Source: DASXPG01 sp044449445 (lineage in GTDB: Bacteria > Gemmatimonadota > Gemmatimonadetes > Gemmatimonadales > JACORV01). Taken from it: a stretch of DNA of 8,902 nucleotides. This document shows positions 1-6,837 of this stretch, piece after piece. The stretch spans positions 1 through 8,902 of the forward strand of contig JBIOIA010000106.1 of assembly GCA_044449445.1 (NCBI GenBank), read 5' to 3'. Every line of letters begins with the position of its first letter. Position 1 is the stretch's first letter. The notes under the pieces were generated by a model. The model ran no database searches, had not been told where the DNA came from, and saw nothing but the letters and a program-made list of their open reading frames with translations. Both the position numbers and the translations under genes were made by a program.

Positions 1-1539
<1,539 letters not shown>

Positions 1540-1546
1540 CGGCTCG

Positions 1547-1759
1547 ATGAACCTGGATTTGCGACTGCCCATCGGGTTGATGTTCACGATCTTCGGCGTG
1601 ATGCTGACGGGGTTCGGGCTGGTGTCGGGCGAGGCGATCTACGCCCGTTCGCTCGGCATCAACGTGAACCTGTGGTGGGGCCTGGTCCTGCTCGGGTTCG
1701 GGCTCGTGATGCTCGGCTTCGCGCTGCGCGCGGGCCGGAAGCGGCACCGCGAGGCCTGA
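1547..1759 (+). CDS. Small two-helix membrane protein, probable symporter accessory protein
   Basis: The protein has 70 residues. The ATG at 1547 lies seven bases after the symporter stop codon, so the two genes are almost certainly co-transcribed and perhaps translationally coupled; no strong Shine-Dalgarno is visible. Helix 1 spans about residues 8-28 (IGLMFTIFGVMLTGFGLVSG) and helix 2 about 43-62 (WWGLVLLGFGLVMLGFAL), with a GINVNLWWG loop between them and a basic tail (RAGRKRHREA). I recall short proteins with this GxNxNLWWG pattern next to SSS symporters in several phyla, so a role in stabilising or modulating the symporter is inferred; no biochemical role is established that I can name. 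A longer in-frame reading from 1457 overlaps the symporter and is rejected. Confidence 0.8.
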   Translation: MNLDLRLPIGLMFTIFGVMLTGFGLVSGEAIYARSLGINVNLWWGLVLLGFGLVMLGFALRAGRKRHREA

Positions 1760-1783
1760 GCGTCGCCTGGGACACCGGGCGAT

Positions 1784-1789
1784 GGGAGG
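1784..1789 (+). promoter_or_regulatory. Shine-Dalgarno of the small lipoprotein gene
   Basis: GGGAGG lies four bases before the GTG at 1794. It falls inside the first codons of the alternative ATG start at 1782, so it decides in favour of the GTG start. Confidence 0.6.
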
Positions 1790-1793
1790 CAGC

Positions 1794-2189
1794 GTGAAAC
1801 GTGAAGTGCGGATCCTCGCCCTCGGGCTGCTGGCCCTGGGCAGCGCCTGCGCGCATCATGCCGGCGCGGCCGGAGACAGCGAAGCGAAACCGGGCCTCGG
1901 GACCGTCCGCGTGAGCGTCACCAACCACTACAAGACCGAGATGGAGATCTACGTCACGGGATCCGGGACCGCGCACCGGCTCGGGCTGGTGGCTCCAGGG
2001 ATCGAGCGGGAATTCGAGCTGCCCGAGGTCGTCGCCCTCGGCGGCATGGTGACGTTCCGGGCCCAACCCAGCGGCTTCGGGCCCCTGTTTGAGTCCGAGG
2101 AGGTCAGGATCAGGCCGGGCGACATCGTGGACTTCGAGATCGCCACCAACCTGATGGGCAGCCGCGCGATCGTCCGGATGCAGCGCTGA
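1794..2189 (+). CDS. Small exported lipoprotein-like protein, beta-rich, function unknown
   Basis: The GTG start gives 131 residues; an in-frame ATG at 1782 would add four but would contain the ribosome binding site. The N-terminus MKREVRILALGLLALGSAC is a short basic, then hydrophobic export signal ending in a possible lipobox (LGSAC); the -3 glycine is not ideal, so signal peptidase I cleavage after AHA is an alternative. The mature part alternates short hydrophobic strands with turns: VRVSVTNHYKTEMEIYVTG, then LGLVAPGIEREFELP, then VRIRPGDIVDFEIATNLMGSRAIVRM. This looks like a small beta-sandwich with an NH(Y)xTEMxIYV opening. I do not recognise a named family. The gene follows the symporter pair by 34 bp on the same strand and may be the last gene of that operon. 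Confidence 0.75.
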   Translation: MKREVRILALGLLALGSACAHHAGAAGDSEAKPGLGTVRVSVTNHYKTEMEIYVTGSGTAHRLGLVAPGIEREFELPEVVALGGMVTFRAQPSGFGPLFESEEVRIRPGDIVDFEIATNLMGSRAIVRMQR

Positions 2190-2231
2190 GTCACAACGAG
2201 GCGTCGTGGCGCGCGCGGCTCGACGACCCGC

Positions 2232-4517
2232 TCACCTTCCTGTTCGGGCGACGTTGAAGCCCAGCGTAACCCACTCCACTTCGACGCCGTAGCTGCCGGG
2301 CGCGGCGGACACGGCGTCCTCCTTCCGCAGCGATAGCTGAAGCCGCTCGATGTGATCGGGCCGCAGGTGGTCGCCGGAGGTTCCACGCCCGGCCGCGGGG
2401 CCCACCCAGTAGTTCCACTCGCCGGGAAACCCCTCGGGCAGCAGCACGCCGCGCGAAATCGTGAACGCGGCGAGGGGCAGGGGCTGCTCGCTCCACGTGC
2501 TGTCCACCGGAACCGCGGCGCTCCAACTCGTGCCGTCGTCTTCCATCAGCGTCACGTGCAGGACCTGGCGGGGGCCGATGCCGCGCAGCCGGGCGCGCAG
2601 CGTGTCCGCCGAGAGCATGGTGTCCCGGCGCGAGCGGATCCGGTCCAGGATCACCAGGGAGGTCGTGTAATCGCCCGCCGCAGGGCCGCCGCCCACCGCC
2701 GGCATCTCGAAATGGAAGACCGGCTGGCCGCTCGCCGAGCGGGCCACGCGGAACAGGCCGCGACGCCCGGCGTCGCCGATGCGCGAGAACGCGAGGCGCG
2801 GGGCGTCGGTGGCATCGAACAGCCGGAGCGGCGGCAGGGAGTCGGTCGGCGGCGGGTGGTACTCGGCGAAGCCTAACGCACCGACGCGCTCGGGCAGCGC
2901 CCTCACGTCCACGGCTCCGCGGGCGCTCAGCACATAGACGCCGGGCGTGACCGTGAACCGGCCGGCGTGGGCCACCGCGCTCCGCGCATTCCCCGCCGTG
3001 ATCGGCTGGACGGTGAACGAGGTGCCGAGGTCGCGCAGCACGATCGTCATGGGCCAGGCGCGACTGATGGCCCGGGTGACGATCTTGTTGACGTCGGGCT
3101 GCTCGAACGGGTCACGCACCCGGACCGCATCGGGGTAGACCTCGAGCCGCCACAGGCCCGGCCGGACCTTGTCCAGGAAGTAGGTCCCTTCGCCGCCGTA
3201 CGTGACGAGCGGCGAGGAGCCGTAGCCGGCGATCCGGGTGAGCGCCGCGGGATCGGGCGGGCTCGAGTGCGTCGAGCCGGCGTACATGAACGCGTCGCGC
3301 GCAAGGAGCTCGCTCAGGTTCTCCTCGTACGACACGCGGAAGTCGCCGAACCGGGTGTTCCGTGGATACGGGCCGAAGGGCTGCATCCGCGGCAGGCGCC
3401 GCATCGCCTCGGCCGCGATGATCGCGCTCATCGCCTTGCGCGGCGTGTACACCAGGTTCAGGTAGTGAGTCTGCCAGCCCAGGTTGCGCGATGCGGTCTC
3501 GAGCATGTCGTAGGCGAACATGGCGGCGAACTGCGTGCCGACCGCGCGGAACGTCCGCGCCATCGCGGGATACATGTAGCCGGTGCGCAGGTCGGGGGTG
3601 TCGAACTCGTACACGATGCGCGGCAGGCGCGAGAGCTCCGGGCGCAGCATGTCGGGATAGGCGTCCGCGCTCCTGAGGTAGTTGCCCACCAGCTCGTGAC
3701 CGGAATTCAGGCCCGTGGGATACCAGCCGAACGTCACGCCCTGCGCCCGCGATTGCCGGATCGCCTCGCCGATGCGGAAATCCTGGCTCACGTTGTAGAA
3801 GACGAGCTTGCCCGTGCCGGTGGCGCGCACCGCGTCGGTCAGTGCGTTGATGTACGCGATCGAGCCCGGGAGGTCCTCGGGGTGGTGCCAGGGCTCGTTC
3901 ACCAGCTCGATGAAGAGAATCGCCGGCTCGTCCTTGAGCGCGAGGCCGGTGTACGGGTTCACGTGGTTCAGGATCTGGCGCAGGTAGTTCACCTGCGCCG
4001 CGATCGCCGCCGGGTCCGTGCCCATCCGCTCCTTGCCGAAATGCCGGCCGAAGCCGGGCTGACTCGTGTCGCCTAACGCATCCGGCCAATTGGACCCGTA
4101 GAGCTGGATCGGGCTGAGCAGCATGTAGATGCCGCGCTCCCGCGCGCGCGCGATCAGATAGTCGAGCAGGTCCAGGTGGTCGTTCTGGATCAGGTTGCCG
4201 GCGCTGTCCGAGGCCTCCCAGTCGCCCCAGAAGGTCAGCCGCAGGCCGTCCCAGCCCATGCGCGCGAACTGGGCCATGTCCTCGTCGATCATCCGCTTGC
4301 GGTCGCCGTGCACGTAGCCCGCCGCGCGGTAGTCGGATGCGGTGTGGATCACGTAGTTCGCGCCGAACAGCGCGACCTCGCGCCGGTCGTCCCGCCAGCG
4401 GACGACACCTGCGCTGTCGAGGTAGACGGCGCGTGCGGCGCGCTGCGAATGCGCTGCGCGCGGCAGCGTGAGGATCAGCACGAGGGCCGCGAGGGTGAGA
4501 CGCCGCGTTACACGCAT
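2232..4517 (-). CDS. Exported GH5-like (clan GH-A) glycoside hydrolase with C-terminal CBM-like domain
   Basis: The 761-residue protein is a retaining glycosidase by its active-site pattern. A signal peptide (residues 1-24, cut likely after AHS) exports it. The TIM-barrel runs about 45-375, with RMGWDGLRLTFWGDWE early on, the acid/base glutamate E208 in FIELVNEPW, and the probable nucleophile E304 in RIVYEFDTPD. Residues about 435-535 form a beta-rich linker domain (GEGTYFLDKVRPGLWRLEVY). Residues about 595-755 look like a galactose-binding or CBM11/30-type sandwich (EDDGTSWSAAVPVDSTW, PLPLAAF). The substrate is not readable; beta-glucan or mannan cleavage would be usual for this clan. The ATG at 4517 has a good AGGAG seven bases upstream. 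The gene lies ten bases after vapC. Two TTA codons (L148, L548) are unusual in this GC-rich gene. Confidence 0.9.
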   Translation of the reverse strand: MRVTRRLTLAALVLILTLPRAAHSQRAARAVYLDSAGVVRWRDDRREVALFGANYVIHTASDYRAAGYVHGDRKRMIDEDMAQFARMGWDGLRLTFWGDWEASDSAGNLIQNDHLDLLDYLIARARERGIYMLLSPIQLYGSNWPDALGDTSQPGFGRHFGKERMGTDPAAIAAQVNYLRQILNHVNPYTGLALKDEPAILFIELVNEPWHHPEDLPGSIAYINALTDAVRATGTGKLVFYNVSQDFRIGEAIRQSRAQGVTFGWYPTGLNSGHELVGNYLRSADAYPDMLRPELSRLPRIVYEFDTPDLRTGYMYPAMARTFRAVGTQFAAMFAYDMLETASRNLGWQTHYLNLVYTPRKAMSAIIAAEAMRRLPRMQPFGPYPRNTRFGDFRVSYEENLSELLARDAFMYAGSTHSSPPDPAALTRIAGYGSSPLVTYGGEGTYFLDKVRPGLWRLEVYPDAVRVRDPFEQPDVNKIVTRAISRAWPMTIVLRDLGTSFTVQPITAGNARSAVAHAGRFTVTPGVYVLSARGAVDVRALPERVGALGFAEYHPPPTDSLPPLRLFDATDAPRLAFSRIGDAGRRGLFRVARSASGQPVFHFEMPAVGGGPAAGDYTTSLVILDRIRSRRDTMLSADTLRARLRGIGPRQVLHVTLMEDDGTSWSAAVPVDSTWSEQPLPLAAFTISRGVLLPEGFPGEWNYWVGPAAGRGTSGDHLRPDHIERLQLSLRKEDAVSAAPGSYGVEVEWVTLGFNVARTGR

Positions 4518-4524
4518 GTGGCGG

Positions 4525-4529
4525 CTCCT
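4525..4529 (-). promoter_or_regulatory. Shine-Dalgarno of the GH5-like gene, overlapping the vapC stop
   Basis: On the minus strand AGGAG ends seven bases before the ATG at 4517. The vapC stop codon TAG (4530-4528) shares its AG with this site. The site also lies in a perfect 10-bp palindrome, CTCCTAGGAG (4525-4534). A ribosome ending vapC would stop exactly on this binding site, so coupled translation is plausible. Confidence 0.75.
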
Positions 4530-4944
4530 AGGAGAGGTACGCTTTCAGCTCGATCAGCTCGAGGCCGGGCACGCGCCGGAACTCCTGCTGGTTCAGCGTG
4601 GCGAGCGCGTCGCCGCGGGCCAGGGCCGTCGCGCCGACCAGCATATCGTACGGTCCGATCGGCGTGCCGCCCAGTGTCAGCTCCGCCCACAGCTCCGCGT
4701 GCCGCCGGGCCTCGCGCAGCCCGAAGGGGAGCACGGGGATGATGTCGAGCAGGCCCTCCACGAACGCGGCGCGCCGCGCCCGCACGGCGGCATCGGCGGC
4801 ATGGTGCACGCCGTGCAGCAGCTCGGATGCGGTGACCGCCGCCAGCCCGACGGCCTCCGCGTCGCGATCGTGCAGCAGCGCTTCCAATCGCAGGCTGCGC
4901 CGCTCGGCGGCGATCAGCACCGAGGTGTCGAGGATCAGTCCCAC
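4528..4944 (-). CDS. vapC: VapC-family PIN-domain toxin (ribonuclease)
   Basis: The product is a PIN-domain endoribonuclease of the VapC type, which in this family cuts tRNA or rRNA and stops growth unless bound by its antitoxin. I choose the GTG at 4944, giving 138 residues, the usual VapC length; the frame stays open to 5040 but that extra part is an Arg/Ala-rich shadow of vapB. Metal-binding acidic residues are visible: D6 in LILDTSVLIAAER, E41 in TASELLHGVHHA, D100 in PIGPYDMLVGATAL. N118 in LATLNQQEFRRVPGL matches the usual C-terminal TNNxxEFxRVPGL pattern, so the active site looks intact. The start overlaps the end of vapB by 10 bp and has no clear ribosome site of its own, as expected for coupled translation in such pairs. 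Base composition is very GC-rich, like the flanking genes. Confidence 0.93.
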   Translation of the reverse strand: MGLILDTSVLIAAERRSLRLEALLHDRDAEAVGLAAVTASELLHGVHHAADAAVRARRAAFVEGLLDIIPVLPFGLREARRHAELWAELTLGGTPIGPYDMLVGATALARGDALATLNQQEFRRVPGLELIELKAYLS

Positions 4945-5225
4945 GGGGCCCGCGGAGGCGGCAGGGCCTCGCGAGCGGCGGCGACGTCGCGCTCGAGCGC
5001 GGCGGCATCCAGCACAGTCAGCCGCGGCAGGGTGCCCCACCGCGCCGCCAGTTCGCCGGCGGTGACGCCCGGCCGGGACGGGCCCGCCGCCGCGGCCGGC
5101 GCCAGGTAGGCGGCGAGCACCTCACGCACCAGGGCCGACTTCGCCACGCCGCGCGTGCGCGCCCAGCGCGCCAGGGTGCGGGCCAGGTCGCGCGGCAGTC
5201 GCAGGGTCAGATGGGAGTCCTTCAT
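4935..5225 (-). CDS. vapB: Ribbon-helix-helix antitoxin (VapB/CopG type)
   Basis: The 96-residue protein should bind and neutralise VapC and repress its own operon as a dimer. The N-terminus is a ribbon-helix-helix domain: strand SHLTLRLP (residues 4-11), helix A about 12-26 (RDLARTLARWARTRG), helix B about 28-41 (AKSALVREVLAAYL). A Gly/Pro/Ala linker leads to a C-terminal toxin-binding part with WGTLPRLTVLDAAALERDV and a Pro-rich end. I start at the ATG at 5225; a TTG at 5234 would add three residues. Neither has a Shine-Dalgarno, so the mRNA may be leaderless or very short-leadered. Three operator-like boxes cover the start region. Its stop overlaps the vapC start by 10 bp. Confidence 0.88.
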   Translation of the reverse strand: MKDSHLTLRLPRDLARTLARWARTRGVAKSALVREVLAAYLAPAAAAGPSRPGVTAGELAARWGTLPRLTVLDAAALERDVAAAREALPPPRAPWD

Positions 5226-5255
5226 GTGGTACAAGTGTAATACAAATGTGATACT
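5225..5255. promoter_or_regulatory. Three-box tandem operator of vapBC, 11-bp period
   Basis: On the plus strand TGTGGTACA (5225-5233), TGTAATACA (5236-5244) and TGTGATACT (5247-5255) repeat at an exact 11-bp step, consensus TGTRRTACW; the first two have palindromic TGT/ACA ends. One helical turn per box puts all three on one face of the DNA, as is usual for ribbon-helix-helix repressors binding side by side. The array runs up to the first base of the vapB ATG. A possible minus-strand -10 (TATTAC, 5242-5237) lies in the middle box, so binding would shut the promoter. The repeat is seen; VapB as the binder is inferred. Confidence 0.75.
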
Positions 5256-5297
5256 CTAGCAACGGTTCTTACCCGAATGCAGCCCGAAGCCGTGGGC

Positions 5298-5326
5298 TTG
5301 TTGGTTGGCAGTTAGTAACATACATT
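5298..5326 (+). promoter_or_regulatory. fic: Candidate fic promoter
   Basis: TTGTTG (5298-5303) and TACATT (5321-5326) are separated by 17 bp and would make a sigma-70-type promoter pointing at fic. The match is modest (three and four of six bases). Its support comes mostly from position: the upstream operator copy sits between the two boxes, and the palindrome sits just after the -10 where transcription would start. Confidence 0.4.
5309..5319. promoter_or_regulatory. Upstream, imperfect copy of the fic operator
   Basis: CAGTTAGTAAC here matches CAGTTACTAAC at 5333-5343 in all but the central base, exactly 24 bp away. Extending the comparison (5306-5327 against 5330-5351) gives 18 of 22 identical bases. 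The second copy lacks full dyad symmetry outside the GTTAGTAAC core, so it may be the weaker site. Confidence 0.6.
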
Positions 5327-5327
5327 C

Positions 5328-5350
5328 AATGTCAGTTACTAACTGACATT
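5328..5350. promoter_or_regulatory. Perfect 23-bp palindrome upstream of fic, probable operator
   Basis: The arm AATGTCAGTTA, one central C, and the arm TAACTGACATT form an uninterrupted 11-bp inverted repeat. It ends 15 bp before the fic ATG and lies after the candidate -10, so a bound protein would block transcription. No T-run follows, so it is not a terminator. A winged-helix domain at the Fic C-terminus is the obvious candidate binder (inference). In RNA it could also fold into a hairpin just upstream of the ribosome site. Confidence 0.75.
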
Positions 5351-5353
5351 CCC

Positions 5354-5359
5354 AAGGGA
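5354..5359 (+). promoter_or_regulatory. fic: Shine-Dalgarno of fic
   Basis: AAGGGA lies six bases before the ATG at 5366 and supports that start; it begins four bases after the palindrome. Confidence 0.65.
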
Positions 5360-5365
5360 CGAGAT

Positions 5366-6616
5366 ATGATCTTCCAGACGCCGCGCCTGGCCGTGAAGGA
5401 CAACGAGGTCATAAGCCTCATTGAGCAGGCCAAGGAGCAATTGCGCCATGCGCTTCACGCGCCGCGAGTGTGGACCGGCGTGTTCCGGCGCATCACCCTG
5501 GGGCGGGCGATGCGCGGCTCAAACAGCATTGAGGGCTACGTGATCAAGAAGGCGGACGCCGTTGCGGCTGCGGCGGGCGAACAGGTGGATGCCGCAGAGG
5601 ACACCAGGCGCGCGCTTGAGGCATATCGGCGGGCGATGACGTACGTCCTTCAAGCGTCGAAGGACGGGACGTTCCAATACTCCATCGCGGTCATCAAGGG
5701 CATGCATTTCATGATGACCGATTACGACATGTCAAAGAACCCGGGGCAGTGGCGCCCCGGAGCAGTCTTCGTAGTTGACGAGGACAAGAAGCGGACGGTG
5801 TACGAGGGGCCTCCCGTCGGAATGGTGGCCCCACTCATGGACGAGCTGGTGGATCGCATTGCTCACGAGGACATGCGGATTCCGTGCGTCGTGCGTGCTG
5901 CGATGGCGCATCTGAACCTCGTGATGATCCATCCGTTCTCGGATGGAAACGGCCGGATGGCTCGCGCGCTTCAGACGATGGTCTTGAGCAGGGAAGGTAC
6001 GCTTTGGCCGGAGTTCTCAAGCGTTGAGGAATACCTGGGCGCGCACCAGCGCGAATACTACGACATTCTCGCACTGGTCGGGCAGGGTCGCTGGCACCCG
6101 GAGTTGAGTGCGCTTCCGTGGATTCAGTTTTCCTTGAAGGCGCACTTCCATCAGGCGCATACGCTGCTTCGGCGCATGAGAGAAAACGAGCTGCTGTACG
6201 AACGACTGGATAGGATGGTTCGTGACGCAGGGTTGGCGGAGCGCACCGCCCTCGCGCTATTCGATGCTGCGAGCGGCTTCCGGGTGAGAAACGGAACCTA
6301 TCGACCGGTCGCTGATGTGAACGAGCACCAGGCAAGTCGGGATCTGAAGGCCCTCGTAGATGCCGGCCTCCTCCTCGCTGAAGGCGAAAAGCGCGCGCGC
6401 TCCTACGTGGCCTCGCCCATATTGGTCGGCGCGAAGCAGGCCGTTGAGGAGAACGCGCCGATCCCTGATCCCTATGCCGGGATTCGAGCGGTGACCGCAC
6501 CTGCTACGGTCTCGGTCAGCCTTGGTCCGTCGCTGGTATTCAATCCTGTGCCGCCGTTTTCCTCGACGTCGCCTCGGGCTCCGCGTCGGCCGCCCGGTCA
6601 GACGCATGCGGACTAG
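5366..6616 (+). CDS. fic: Fic-family protein (probable AMPylase) with N-terminal inhibitory motif and C-terminal winged helix
   Basis: Fic enzymes transfer AMP, or another nucleotide moiety, onto a protein hydroxyl. The full catalytic loop is present: HPFSDGNGRMAR at residues 189-200, with catalytic H189. The flap that holds the target is PGQWRPGAVFV (126-136). The inhibitory motif SNSIEG (52-57, with E56) lies N-terminal to the Fic core, making this a class II, self-inhibited Fic. Residues about 285-350 look like a winged helix (VADVNEHQASRDLKALVDAGLL), which could bind the palindromes upstream. The last 30 residues are Pro/Ser/Arg-rich and probably disordered. At 416 residues it is somewhat long for the class. 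It is divergent from vapBC and lower in GC than its neighbours (34 of 60 bases at 5641-5700), which suggests acquisition by transfer. The target protein is unknown. Confidence 0.93.
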   Translation: MIFQTPRLAVKDNEVISLIEQAKEQLRHALHAPRVWTGVFRRITLGRAMRGSNSIEGYVIKKADAVAAAAGEQVDAAEDTRRALEAYRRAMTYVLQASKDGTFQYSIAVIKGMHFMMTDYDMSKNPGQWRPGAVFVVDEDKKRTVYEGPPVGMVAPLMDELVDRIAHEDMRIPCVVRAAMAHLNLVMIHPFSDGNGRMARALQTMVLSREGTLWPEFSSVEEYLGAHQREYYDILALVGQGRWHPELSALPWIQFSLKAHFHQAHTLLRRMRENELLYERLDRMVRDAGLAERTALALFDAASGFRVRNGTYRPVADVNEHQASRDLKALVDAGLLLAEGEKRARSYVASPILVGAKQAVEENAPIPDPYAGIRAVTAPATVSVSLGPSLVFNPVPPFSSTSPRAPRRPPGQTHAD

Positions 6617-6837
6617 CCGCGCGCCCTGGCCACGGTCGGCCGGAACGAGGTCACCAGCGCGGCGGTGACCACGACGATGTTCGCCACGATCACCGGCTGG
6701 GAGTGGATCAGGACGCCGTACAGCAGCCACAGTGTCGCCCCTGTGCCCTGGATGCGACGCAGCATCACCGGGCTCTTGACCAGGTACGACACCACTACCA
6801 GTACGGTTGCAAGCCAGCCGAGCCAGTCGGGTTTCAT
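6613..6837 (-). CDS. Small, probably three-helix membrane protein, SemiSWEET/YgjV-like in outline
   Basis: The protein has 74 residues. Hydrophobic segments are about 5-24 (WLGWLATVLVVVSYLVKSPV), 33-46 (GATLWLLYGVLIHS) and 47-65 (QPVIVANIVVVTAALVTSF), with a basic RRIQGTG turn and an Arg-rich tail. The LWLLYGVLxxxxPVIxAN stretch recalls SemiSWEET sugar carriers, but the proline-glutamine loop is missing and the first loop is short; it also resembles small YgjV-like inner-membrane proteins of unknown role. A sugar-transport function is therefore only a guess. Its ATG overlaps the GH2 stop codon (ATGA, 6837-6834), so it is coupled to that gene. Its TAG stop shares a CTAG with the fic stop on the other strand. 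Confidence 0.75.
   Translation of the reverse strand: MKPDWLGWLATVLVVVSYLVKSPVMLRRIQGTGATLWLLYGVLIHSQPVIVANIVVVTAALVTSFRPTVARARG

Noticed and set aside
2202..2227. Possible hairpin between the converging lipoprotein and GH5-like genes
   Set aside because: Only a 5-bp CGTCG/CGACG or GTCGT/ACGAC stem with a 14-15 base loop and no T-run; not enough for a terminator.
2967..4076. 369-codon plus-strand open frame opposite the GH5-like gene
   Set aside because: Antisense shadow with Arg/Val/His-rich composition; the minus-strand gene has signal peptide and catalytic motifs.
4945..5040. N-terminal extension of vapC to 5040
   Set aside because: The extra 32 residues are Arg/Ala-rich, lie within vapB in another frame, and PIN toxins start just before the LILDTS strand.
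5281..5299. Small hairpin (AGCCC/GGGCT or AAGCC/GGCTT) in the vapB-fic intergenic region
   Set aside because: Five-bp stem without T-run and ahead of the candidate fic promoter; likely chance.
5835..6500. 221-codon minus-strand frame opposite fic
   Set aside because: Antisense shadow, Arg/Ser/Pro-rich, no recognisable domain or ribosome site.
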